DNA of 64,000 nt from Pseudoclavibacter sp. AY1F1 (GTDB lineage Bacteria; Actinomycetota; Actinomycetes; Actinomycetales; Microbacteriaceae). The notes beneath the pieces were generated by a model. The model made no database searches and was not told the origin of the DNA. It saw nothing but the letters and a program-made list of their open reading frames with translations. Position 1 is the stretch's first letter; each line of letters opens with the position of its first letter. Location: NCBI RefSeq assembly GCF_002931075.1, contig NZ_PSTQ01000001.1, positions 310,001 through 374,000 of the forward strand. Reading direction: 5' to 3'. Shown here piece by piece: positions 49,891 to 57,533 of this stretch. The position numbers and the translations under genes are program-made.

Positions 49891-52890
49891 GTGACAAGCA
49901 CTGCAGCTCAACAGCCCCAGAGTCCGAAACCCGCCAGCCGACGTCGGATGGGACCGCTCACGATCACACTGCTGATCGTCGTGGCGCTTCTCGTCGTCTT
50001 CTTCTGGTTCGCCGGCAGATATGCGGACGTGCTCTGGTACGACCAGCTCGGCTTCCTCCAGGTCCTTCTCACGGAGTGGGGTGCAGGCGCGATCATGTTC
50101 GCGATCGGACTCGTCGGTATGGCGGTTCCCCTGTACGTGAACCTGCAGATCGCCTACCGTGCGCGGCCCGTCTACGCGAAGCTCAACGAGCAGCTCGATC
50201 GTTACCAGCAGGTCATCGAGCCCATCCGCCGCGGCGCCATGGTCTTCGTGCCCGCCATATTCGGTCTGTTCGCCGGTGTCGCGCTCATCGCGTCCTGGCA
50301 GACGGTTCTGATGTGGATGAACGCCACCCCGTTCGGCGAGACCGACCCGGTCTTCAACCTGGACGTGTCGTTCTACATCTTCCAGCTGCCGTTCTTCCGA
50401 GGTGTCGTGGCCTTCGTGAGCGCCGTCGTGCTGCTCTCGCTCATCCTGACCGCAGCGACCCTGTACCTGTACGGCGGCATCCGAGTCACCGGGCGCGAGG
50501 TCGTCATCTCGAAGAGTGCACGCACGCACATCGCGATCCTGGCCGGCCTCTACATGCTCGTGCAGGCAGTCAGCTTCTGGCTCGACCGCTACGCCGCGCT
50601 CAACACGCTCTCCGGGCGCTGGACCGGTGTCCTCTACACCGAGGCCAACGCGACCATCCCCGGGCAGGGAATCCTGGCCGGAGCCGCGATCGTCGTCGCC
50701 GTGCTCTTCTTCATCGCGGCCGCCATCGGCCGCTGGCGCCTCCCGCTCGTCGGGACGGCGCTGCTCGTGATCGTCGGACTTGTCGTCGGCATGGTCTACC
50801 CGTGGATCGTTCAGCAGTTCCAGGTCGGACCAAGCGAGCAGGCCCTCGAGACCCCGTACATCCAGAACAACATCGATGCCACGCGAAGCGCGTACGGCCT
50901 CGATCAGATCGACGAGGTCAACTACGCCGCCGAGACCACGGTCAGCCAGGGGCAGCTGCGTGACGACGCCGACACCACGGCGAACATCCGCATCCTCGAC
51001 CCCTCGCTCGTCTCGCCCACGTTCGCGCAGTTCGAGCAGGAGCGCGCCTACTACCAGTTCCCTGACCGACTCGACGTCGACCGCTACGAGATCGACGGCC
51101 AGGTCCAGGATGCCGTCGGCTCCGTCCGCGACATCAACATCGCGGGTCTCGGCGCCGACGCCCAGTCATGGGTCAACAACACGATCGTCTATACACACGG
51201 CTACGGGCTCGTCACGGCCTTCGGAAACCAGCGTGGTCCCGACGGGCAGCCCCTCTTCATCGAGGGCGGCATGCCGAGCGAAGGCGCACTCGGCGAGTTC
51301 GAGCCCCGCGTGTACTTCGGCGAATCCTCTCCCGAGTACTCCATCGTGGGCGCCCCTGAAGGCTCCGAGCCGGCAGAGTTCGACCACGTGTCGGGAGCGG
51401 ACGGGGCAACGCAGACCTACAACACGTTCACGGGTGAGGGCGGCCCCGACCTCGGGAACTTCTTCAACCGTCTCGTCTACGCGATCAAGTTCCAGTCTGA
51501 GCAGATCCTCCTGTCCGAGTACGTCAACGACGAGTCGCAGATCCTCTACGACCGCGACCCTGCCGAGCGCGTGCAGGCCGCGGCCCCGTACCTGACGATC
51601 GACTCCGACCCGTACCCCTCGGTGGTCGACGGACGACTCACCTGGATCGTCGATGGCTACACCACGAGCAACAAGTACCCGTACTCGGAGCTCGCCGGTC
51701 TGCAGAACCTGCTCGAAGATGCGGACACCCCCGCATCGTCGCTGCCGCCTGAGGTCATCAACTACATGCGCAACTCCGTGAAGGCGACCGTCGACGCGTA
51801 CGACGGAACCGTCACGCTGTACGCGTTCGACGAGACCGACCCGATCCTGCAGACGTGGCAGAAGGTGTTCCCGTCGACGCTCAAGAACGTGTCGGAGATG
51901 TCCGGCGACCTGCTGAGCCACATCCGCTACCCCACGGACATGTTCAAGGTGCAGCGCGAGATGTTCGCGAGGTACCACGTGACCGACGCGAGCACGTTCT
52001 ACAACCAGACGAACGCGTGGCAGCTGCCGCAGAACCCGACAGGGGGAGAAGCTTCACAGCCTCCGTACTACCTGACGATGCAGCTCCCGGGCCAGGAGTC
52101 GGCGTTCTCGATCTACTCCACGTACATTCCGTTGACCAACGCGAACGCGCAGTCAAGGAACGTGCTGAGGGGCTACCTGGCAGCGAACTCGAACGCGGGT
52201 TCGACCGATGGAACGGTCGCTGACACCTACGGGAAGATCACCCTGTTGAGGGTGGAGAACGACAACGTCAACGGTCCAGGCCAGGTCCAGAACATCTTCA
52301 ACTCGAACGAGACGGTCGCCAACCAGCTCAACCTGCTCGAGCGAGGCGGTCAGACGCAGGTGCTGCGAGGCAACCTCCTCACGGTGCCGGTCGGCGAGGG
52401 CTTCCTGTATGTGCAGCCCGTGTACGTCGAGTCGACCGGTGAGACCAGCTACCCGCTGCTGAGGCGCGTGCTTGTCGCGTTCGGTGACAAGATCGCGTTC
52501 CAGCCGACGCTCGACGAAGCGCTCGACGAGCTCTTCGGCGGCGACGCCGGTGCAGACGCGGGTGATGGTGGCGTCGAAGTCTCCGAGGACGACGTGCCGG
52601 TCGAGTCGGTCCCGGACGACCCGAATGCGACCCCTGCGCCCACGGCGACCACTCCACCGGCAGGCGGAGGAACGGGGACTCCGCAGGAGCAGCTCTCGAC
52701 GGCCCTGGCCGACGCTGAGCAGGCCCTCGAGGACCGCACGGCGGCGTACGCGAACAACGACCTCGTTGCCGCTGCAGAGGCCGACAAGCGCCTCACGGAG
52801 GCGCTCAACCGGGCGCGCGACGCTGACAGCCAGGTGTCGGGCACCTCGACCACGCCGAGCGATTCCCCGCAGCCCACGCCAACAACGTAG
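49891..52890 (+). CDS. UPF0182 family large membrane protein
   Basis: A 999-residue protein with about seven membrane helices in the first 330 residues and a large extracytoplasmic domain in the rest. 'DVLWYDQLGFLQVLLTEW' after the first helix and 'NDESQILYDRDPAERVQAAAPYL' in the outer part are family signatures (here in fragments). The C-terminus is acidic (GGDAGADAGDGGVEVSEDD), then Pro/Thr-rich, and then holds a helix 'ALADAEQALEDRTAAYANNDL'. UPF0182 is universal in Actinobacteria and of unknown function. The GTG start at 49891 has no clear ribosome site. A TTGCCAG-N4-TTGCCAG direct repeat lies at about 49808-49825 and could bind a regulator. Confidence 0.93.
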   Translation: MTSTAAQQPQSPKPASRRRMGPLTITLLIVVALLVVFFWFAGRYADVLWYDQLGFLQVLLTEWGAGAIMFAIGLVGMAVPLYVNLQIAYRARPVYAKLNEQLDRYQQVIEPIRRGAMVFVPAIFGLFAGVALIASWQTVLMWMNATPFGETDPVFNLDVSFYIFQLPFFRGVVAFVSAVVLLSLILTAATLYLYGGIRVTGREVVISKSARTHIAILAGLYMLVQAVSFWLDRYAALNTLSGRWTGVLYTEANATIPGQGILAGAAIVVAVLFFIAAAIGRWRLPLVGTALLVIVGLVVGMVYPWIVQQFQVGPSEQALETPYIQNNIDATRSAYGLDQIDEVNYAAETTVSQGQLRDDADTTANIRILDPSLVSPTFAQFEQERAYYQFPDRLDVDRYEIDGQVQDAVGSVRDINIAGLGADAQSWVNNTIVYTHGYGLVTAFGNQRGPDGQPLFIEGGMPSEGALGEFEPRVYFGESSPEYSIVGAPEGSEPAEFDHVSGADGATQTYNTFTGEGGPDLGNFFNRLVYAIKFQSEQILLSEYVNDESQILYDRDPAERVQAAAPYLTIDSDPYPSVVDGRLTWIVDGYTTSNKYPYSELAGLQNLLEDADTPASSLPPEVINYMRNSVKATVDAYDGTVTLYAFDETDPILQTWQKVFPSTLKNVSEMSGDLLSHIRYPTDMFKVQREMFARYHVTDASTFYNQTNAWQLPQNPTGGEASQPPYYLTMQLPGQESAFSIYSTYIPLTNANAQSRNVLRGYLAANSNAGSTDGTVADTYGKITLLRVENDNVNGPGQVQNIFNSNETVANQLNLLERGGQTQVLRGNLLTVPVGEGFLYVQPVYVESTGETSYPLLRRVLVAFGDKIAFQPTLDEALDELFGGDAGADAGDGGVEVSEDDVPVESVPDDPNATPAPTATTPPAGGGTGTPQEQLSTALADAEQALEDRTAAYANNDLVAAAEADKRLTEALNRARDADSQVSGTSTTPSDSPQPTPTT

Positions 52891-52906
52891 GCAGACGCAG
52901 CTCCAC

Positions 52907-52951
52907 ACGCCGACGGGCGTCGTCCTCGCTGAGGGCGGCGCCCGTCGGCGT
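52907..52951 (+). terminator. Terminator after UPF0182
   Basis: ACGCCGACGGGCG (52907-52919) pairs perfectly with CGCCCGTCGGCGT (52939-52951): 13 bp with a 19-base loop, 16 bases after the stop. Confidence 0.8.
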
Positions 52952-53070
52952 CTCTGCGCGCGTTTGTACCGCGTGAGAACCCGCCGCCCGAACAGCATCC
53001 CAAGCGTGAAAGTTGTGGCCTGCTGCCGCTTCGGAACCTGCCGGCGGTACTTCGCCACAACTTTCTGCGC
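52952..53070. other. Structured intergenic stretch with interleaved inverted repeats
   Basis: No gene was recognised between the UPF0182 terminator and the tRNA promoter (52952-53269). It contains a perfect 12-bp inverted repeat (53008-53019 with 53054-53065) and another 7-bp one, GTACCGC/GCGGTAC (52966-52972 with 53044-53050). The arms interleave, so an RNA could form either stem or a pseudoknot. TCTGCGCGC occurs twice, at 52953 and 53065. Long open frames across it are antisense or tRNA-derived noise. Confidence 0.35.
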
Positions 53071-53245
53071 GCAGCGGTGCTGGTGTGAGGTGAGACGCGT
53101 CGCTCCGAGTGAGCGCGACTCGCCCGGGATGCACGACGGCGCTCGCGTGAGAGTGCGGATCTGGTCGAATTCGCTCGTTCTGAGCCGATTTCACGCGATG
53201 TCCGGTCGCCCGGGGCACGCGCTCGATACCCCCGACACGCCGTGT

Positions 53246-53257
53246 TTTCCGCGGAAA
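53246..53257. promoter_or_regulatory. Perfect palindrome TTTCCGCGGAAA before the tRNA promoter
   Basis: A 12-base perfect palindrome 12 bases upstream of the tRNA -35 box. The position suits an operator or an upstream activating element; no known site was recognised. Confidence 0.35.
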
Positions 53258-53269
53258 GAGCACCCCAAG

Positions 53270-53298
53270 TTGCACGACGTCAGGACCGCTGGTAATGT
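53270..53298 (+). promoter_or_regulatory. Promoter of the initiator tRNA gene
   Basis: TTGCAC (53270-53275), 17 bases, TAATGT (53293-53298). Spacing is ideal for the housekeeping sigma factor, and the tRNA begins 12 bases after the -10 box. This is the best two-part promoter in the window. Confidence 0.8.
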
Positions 53299-53310
53299 TT
53301 TCTCTTGTGC

Positions 53311-53387
53311 CGCGGGGTGGAGCAGTTCGGTAGCTCGCCGGGCTCATAACCCGGAGGTCGTAGGTTCAAATCCTGCCCCCGCAACCA
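53311..53387 (+). tRNA. Initiator tRNA-fMet (CAU)
   Basis: A 77-base cloverleaf with anticodon CAU in the loop CTCATAA. Initiator features are clear: C1 faces A72 (unpaired acceptor end), and the anticodon stem has three consecutive G-C pairs (CCGGG...CCCGG). The T stem-loop is GTAGG-TTCAAAT-CCTGC, and CCA is encoded (53385-53387). It has its own promoter and is followed by a hairpin. Confidence 0.97.
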
Positions 53388-53404
53388 AAACCGCACAAGT
53401 TGGG

Positions 53405-53468
53405 TTGCTCGAAAGAGCAAGCATGAACTGCGGCACAAGGCCCGTTTCCTCTCGAGGAAGCGGGCCTT
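53405..53468 (+). terminator. Terminator after the tRNA gene
   Basis: AAGGCCCGTTTCC (53437-53449) pairs with GGAAGCGGGCCTT (53456-53468): 13 bp including one G-T pair, with a 6-base loop. A small TTGCTC-GAAA-GAGCAA hairpin (53405-53420) precedes it and may guide 3' processing of the tRNA. Confidence 0.75.
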
Positions 53469-53599
53469 TCGCGTACCCGGCTGCGGAATGCTCGAGCAAG
53501 CCGACGCCGGCTTGCCTCAGCAGTCCAGACCGGTGCAGCGGCTAGTCTCGGCCATTCGACAGACTCTGCCATCCGATGGGATGGGATAGGCGGTGCCAG

Positions 53600-54490
53600 G
53601 TGGCCAGGTTCACGAGCCTCGAGCAGCGTATCGACGACTTCGCGGGACGGCTCCTCGAGAACGCCCCCTCGCACGGCTTCAGAGCTGGCCTGGTCGAGTT
53701 CCTGGTCTTCGGTCTGAAGCAGGCCTGGGCCTGCATCTTCGGGGCGCTCATGCTCGTCATGATCCTTGCGGCGCGACTCTGGTACCCGGATGACGCCCTG
53801 CTCGCCAGGAACGACGCGCTCGTCATCGGCGCAGTCGCGATCCAGGTCTTCATGATCGCCGCGCGACTCGAGACCGGACGAGAGCTGCTTGTCATCCTCG
53901 CCTTCCACGTTGTGGGCACGGGTATGGAGCTGTTCAAGACCAGCGTCGGATCGTGGAGCTACGCCTCAGGGGGAGTGCTGCACATCGGCCCCGTGCCTCT
54001 GTATACGGGCTTCATGTACGCCGCCGTCGGCTCGTACATGTGCCGCGTGTATCGCCTCTTCGACCTGCGCTTCTCGAGGTATCCGCGCATCTGGTTGACC
54101 GTCGTGGCTGCCGCCTTGATCTACGTGAACTTCTTCACCCACCACTACACGTTCGACTTCCGGTACGTGCTGCTGCTCTTCGTGGCCGTGCTGTGGGGCC
54201 GCACGTGGATGCACTTCCGCGTGTTCCGGAAGACGCTCCGCATGCCGCTGCTGCTCGCGTTCCTGCTCGTGGCGCTCTTCATCTGGTTCGCAGAGAACAT
54301 CGGCACCCTCGCGGGGGCGTGGGTATACCCGAACCAGGAGCACGGCTGGGAGCTCGTGTCCATCACCAAGCTGCTCTCGTGGTTCCTGCTCATGATCATC
54401 TCGGTCGTCATGGTCACGCTCGCCTACCCGCCGAGGCCGCCTGGGGCACTCGAGCGGGCCGCAGACACCGACGCGGACGGTGTCCGCTAG
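53600..54490 (+). CDS. DUF817 membrane protein
   Basis: A 296-residue protein with about eight membrane helices. Family features are 'GTGMELFKTSVGSWSY' and 'GPVPLYTGFMYAAVGSYM', near residues 105-150. The function of DUF817 is unknown. The start is either GTG 53600 (VARFTSLEQR), with AGGCGG 6 bases upstream, or ATG 53576; I prefer the former. The C-terminal 20 residues are polar. Its TAG stop shares CTAG (54487-54490) with the stop of the convergent histidine kinase gene. Confidence 0.85.
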   Translation: MARFTSLEQRIDDFAGRLLENAPSHGFRAGLVEFLVFGLKQAWACIFGALMLVMILAARLWYPDDALLARNDALVIGAVAIQVFMIAARLETGRELLVILAFHVVGTGMELFKTSVGSWSYASGGVLHIGPVPLYTGFMYAAVGSYMCRVYRLFDLRFSRYPRIWLTVVAAALIYVNFFTHHYTFDFRYVLLLFVAVLWGRTWMHFRVFRKTLRMPLLLAFLLVALFIWFAENIGTLAGAWVYPNQEHGWELVSITKLLSWFLLMIISVVMVTLAYPPRPPGALERAADTDADGVR

Positions 54491-56016
54491 TCCCAGGCCT
54501 TGGCCGCGGGTATGCGCACGATGAACGAAGCGCCGTCGTTGGACTCGACGGCGATCTGCCCGCCGTGCGCTTCGACGATGGACTTCACGATCGCCAGTCC
54601 AAGGCCCGTGCTGCCGGATGCGCGGGTCCTCGCCGAGTCGCCCCGGGCGAAGCGTGAGAAGAGATCTTGGCGGAGCCCCTCCGGGATGCCTGGGCCGTCG
54701 TCGCGGACAACAAGCACCGCCTCGCGGCCGGTGGCCGATGCGGAGGCGAGCTCGTAGCGGACGGAGACGTTGACGTGCGTGCCCTGCGGGGTGTGCTGGC
54801 TGGCGTTCGAGAGCAGGTTCACGACGATCTGGTGGAGACGCTCCCAATCGCCGAGCACCGACACCTCGCTCGGGGGGACGGTCGCGCTCCAGTGACGATC
54901 GGCGTCGCTTGCCTGCGCGTCGCTCACGGCGTTGATGACAAGCTCGGAGAGGTCGACGGTGTCGAGCTGGAGGTCCTGCCCCTCGTCGAGGCGCGCGAGC
55001 AGCAGCAGGTCGTTGACCAGCGAGCTCATCCGGGTCGCCTCCGACTCGATGCGAGCCAGGGAGCGCTCCGTCGTGTCTGGCAGCGATGCGGAGTCCTGGC
55101 GGGTGAGCTCGGCGTAGCCCTGGATCGCGGCGAGTGGGGTGCGCAGCTCGTGGCTCGCGTCGGTGACGAAGCGGCGCATCCGCTGGTCTGCAGCAGTGCG
55201 AACGGCGAATGCCTCGTCGACGTGCGCGAGCAGCTTGTCGAGCGCCTCGCTCACCTTGCCGACCTCGGTCCGTGGGTCGATGTCGTTGAGCTGCACGGCT
55301 TTGCGGAGGCCCACCTCGCCGGAGGCCAGCGGCATCTGCGCGACGTTCTCAGCCGCCGTGACCACGCGGGAGAGCGGGCGCATGGCGACGCGCATGACCA
55401 GCGCGACGAGCAACACGATGAGGCCGATGCCAAGCGAGGAGAGGACAAGCGTGAGGACCGTCTGGTTGAACGTGGCGTCGCGCGCCGTGTCGAGTGAGAC
55501 GGCCGAGATGAGGGCGTAACTGGGGTCACCATCCCACTCGTGGATCATGACGCGGAAGTCGCCGGCGACGTCGTCGAGCTTGATTGTCTCGAGGAGCGAG
55601 TGTTGGGCCTCGAAGCTGTCTGACTGCGCGAGGGTGGCGAGCTCGTTCTTGATGGTCTGGTCGCATTCGACGGCGGAGGTCTCGCTGAACGATGCTGAGT
55701 CGATGATCTCGCCGTTGTGCGCCAGGGCGATGATGGTGCCTGGCGCGTGCCCGACGAAGTTGACGAGCGGCTTGATCTTCGGTGCCGGCGACTCGCCGTT
55801 CTTCGGTGGGTGCGGGTGCGTGCCCGGCACGTCGTCCCTGTACTTGTCGACGGAGTTCTCGAGCACCGACATGGATGCGGCGAGTTGCGTGTTCACGACG
55901 CTCGTGATCGCGGAGTTGAGGGTGACGACGTTCATGATGCCGATCGCGCTCATGACAAACGCGACGACGAGGGTGACGCCGACGATGATGCGCGCGCGCA
56001 GCGTCCACGGCCTCAT
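54487..56016 (-). CDS. Sensor histidine kinase
   Basis: A 509-residue membrane sensor kinase. Helix 1 (about residues 11-32) and helix 2 (about 186-208) flank an outer sensor domain of about 150 residues with a proline/histidine-rich part (GTHPHPPKNGE). A HAMP domain follows, then the H-box FVTDASHELRTPL with phosphorylated His289. The ATPase part has N-box 'VNLLSNASQH', G1 'VRDDGPGIP', F 'LFSRFARGD' and G2 'GSTGLGLAIV'. It overlaps the upstream response regulator gene by 4 bases (ATGA at 56013-56016), so the pair is one operon. The signal sensed is unknown. Confidence 0.95.
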   Translation of the reverse strand: MRPWTLRARIIVGVTLVVAFVMSAIGIMNVVTLNSAITSVVNTQLAASMSVLENSVDKYRDDVPGTHPHPPKNGESPAPKIKPLVNFVGHAPGTIIALAHNGEIIDSASFSETSAVECDQTIKNELATLAQSDSFEAQHSLLETIKLDDVAGDFRVMIHEWDGDPSYALISAVSLDTARDATFNQTVLTLVLSSLGIGLIVLLVALVMRVAMRPLSRVVTAAENVAQMPLASGEVGLRKAVQLNDIDPRTEVGKVSEALDKLLAHVDEAFAVRTAADQRMRRFVTDASHELRTPLAAIQGYAELTRQDSASLPDTTERSLARIESEATRMSSLVNDLLLLARLDEGQDLQLDTVDLSELVINAVSDAQASDADRHWSATVPPSEVSVLGDWERLHQIVVNLLSNASQHTPQGTHVNVSVRYELASASATGREAVLVVRDDGPGIPEGLRQDLFSRFARGDSARTRASGSTGLGLAIVKSIVEAHGGQIAVESNDGASFIVRIPAAKAWD

Positions 56017-56792
56017 TCTGCTGGCCTGATGACGTAGCCGACGCCGCGCACCGTGTGGATCATTGGTGTGCGGCCTGCGTCGATCTTCTTGCGGAGGTAC
56101 GACACGTAGAGGTCGACGATGCTGGCCTTGCCCGCGAAGTCGTAGTTCCAGACTCGATCGAGGATCTGCGCGCGGCTCAGCACGCGCTTGGGGTTGCGCA
56201 TGAAGTAGCGCAGCAGCTCGAACTCGGTGGTCGTGAGCGCGACGGGGTCGCTGCCGCGGCGCACCTCGTAGCTGCTCTCATCGAGGAAGAGGTCGCCCAC
56301 GCGGAGCTGGGAAGCGTCGTCGGCCACCGCTTCGCCTGCGCGCTGGATGAGGCCGCGGAGCCTTGCGACGAGTTCCTCGAGACTGAACGGCTTCGTCATG
56401 TAGTCATCGCCGCCGGCAGTGAGGCCGATGATGCGGTCGTCGATCGAGTCCTTGGCGGTGAGGAAGAGGACCGGTGTGGCGTGTCCCTGACCTCGGAGGT
56501 TCCTGAGAATGCTGAGCCCGTCGATGTCCGGGAGCATGATGTCGAGGACCACCACGTCTGGCCGCTCCGCTGTGAACTTGGCGAGCGCATCCCGTCCGTT
56601 GTTGGCGACGTCGACCTGCCAGCCCTCGTAGGAGAGGGCGAGGCTCACGAGGTTCGTGAGGGTCTCTTCGTCGTCAACGAGGAGCACGCGGATGGGCGTG
56701 CCGTCTGGGCGGTGGAGACGGGGGAGCTGCGCGAGGACCGCCCGACGGCGCCCGGGCTCGATGATCGGGTCAGCGGCAGGAGAATCGGGCAT
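56013..56792 (-). CDS. OmpR-family response regulator
   Basis: A 259-residue DNA-binding response regulator, partner of the kinase at 54487-56016. An N-terminal extension of 33 residues (MPDSPAADPIIEPGRRR) precedes the receiver: acidic pair Asp40-Asp41, phospho-acceptor Asp84 in VVLDIMLPD, and Lys in MTKPFS. A winged-helix domain follows ('LTTTEFELLRYFMRNPKRVLSR' in fragments, ending 'TVRGVGYVIRP'). The start is ATG 56792; CACGAT, a weak variant of the leaderless box, lies 6 bases before it. Sequence alone does not name the regulon. Confidence 0.95.
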   Translation of the reverse strand: MPDSPAADPIIEPGRRRAVLAQLPRLHRPDGTPIRVLLVDDEETLTNLVSLALSYEGWQVDVANNGRDALAKFTAERPDVVVLDIMLPDIDGLSILRNLRGQGHATPVLFLTAKDSIDDRIIGLTAGGDDYMTKPFSLEELVARLRGLIQRAGEAVADDASQLRVGDLFLDESSYEVRRGSDPVALTTTEFELLRYFMRNPKRVLSRAQILDRVWNYDFAGKASIVDLYVSYLRKKIDAGRTPMIHTVRGVGYVIRPAE

Positions 56793-56798
56793 TGGATC

Positions 56799-56804
56799 AT
56801 CGTG
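56799..56804 (-). promoter_or_regulatory. Variant -10 box CACGAT for the response regulator
   Basis: On the minus strand CACGAT is followed by 6 bases and ATG 56792. Only A2 and T6 of TANNNT are kept, so it is weak. Confidence 0.25.
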
Positions 56805-56890
56805 TCATGTGAGGGGCATCGCGGTGTGATGTGGGCCCCTCCTCATAGGAAGCTCAAATCTTCTCTTACCCGGGGCATGAGGGGAGTTCG

Positions 56891-56896
56891 TAACCT
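56891..56896 (+). promoter_or_regulatory. -10 box TAACCT, leaderless type, for the acetyltransferase
   Basis: TAACCT is followed by 7 bases and ATG 56904. Confidence 0.55.
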
Positions 56897-56903
56897 GCGA
56901 CGC

Positions 56904-57533
56904 ATGACCCTCCAGCGAATCCAGCAGCCCGATCTCGGGAGCCGTGCGCCGGGCGTCAAGAAGGACTTGCAGGGTGGACTGTTCCACCGGCCGAGGTTCC
57001 TCCGTGGCCCACGCACCGAGCGGCCGTTCGACGCGCCCCAGCTCTTCACGGAGCGTCTTGTGCTCCGCCCCCACACGCTCCGCGACGCCGACGCCTGGCA
57101 CGAGATCGTGTCGGACACCGAGGTGGTCCGCTACCTGCACTGGAAGCAGCGCGACCTGGTCGAGGCGACCGAGCACCTGAGCCGCCGCACGACCCAGACG
57201 AGGCTCTGGCAGACGGGGGACTTCATGGCGCTTGCCGTCGAGCGCGACGGGAAGCTCATCGGCGACGTCTCCGTGCACCTGCGTGAAGTCGAGCTTGACC
57301 ACCGTTCCGCCGAGCTCGGGTGGATCATGCACCCGGGATGCGCGGGTCAGGGCTTCGCGACTGAGGCGGCGGATGCGCTGGTCGAGTACCTGCGCGACTA
57401 CGTTGGCGTGAAGCGCGTGCTGGCGGTCATGGATCTGGAGAACGGGGCCTCCTATGCCCTCGCGAGGCGCCTCGGCTTCTCTGAGGTCGCCCGCTCTGAC
57501 GACTCGAGGACCACGGCGCTTGATCTGGTCTGA
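56904..57533 (+). CDS. GNAT-family N-acetyltransferase (RimJ/RimL type)
   Basis: A 209-residue GNAT acetyltransferase. The domain begins at about residue 48 with 'LFTERLVLRPHTLRDADAWHEIV', the RimJ/RimL-type start. The acetyl-CoA motif is 'IMHPGCAGQGFATEAADAL' (Gly-x-Gly with the usual spacing), followed by 'RVLAVMDLENGASYALARRLGF', the family's conserved C-terminal part (in fragments here). The first 45 residues are extra and basic. It may acetylate a ribosomal protein N-terminus or a small substrate; unknown. The start is ATG 56904. Its 3' end overlaps dnaE2 by 82 bases on the opposite strand. Confidence 0.88.
   Translation: MTLQRIQQPDLGSRAPGVKKDLQGGLFHRPRFLRGPRTERPFDAPQLFTERLVLRPHTLRDADAWHEIVSDTEVVRYLHWKQRDLVEATEHLSRRTTQTRLWQTGDFMALAVERDGKLIGDVSVHLREVELDHRSAELGWIMHPGCAGQGFATEAADALVEYLRDYVGVKRVLAVMDLENGASYALARRLGFSEVARSDDSRTTALDLV

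Noticed and set aside
53066-53545. Protein-coding frames across the tRNA region on both strands
   Set aside because: They cross the tRNA and its terminator and show no domain; such frames are typical around tRNA genes in GC-rich DNA.
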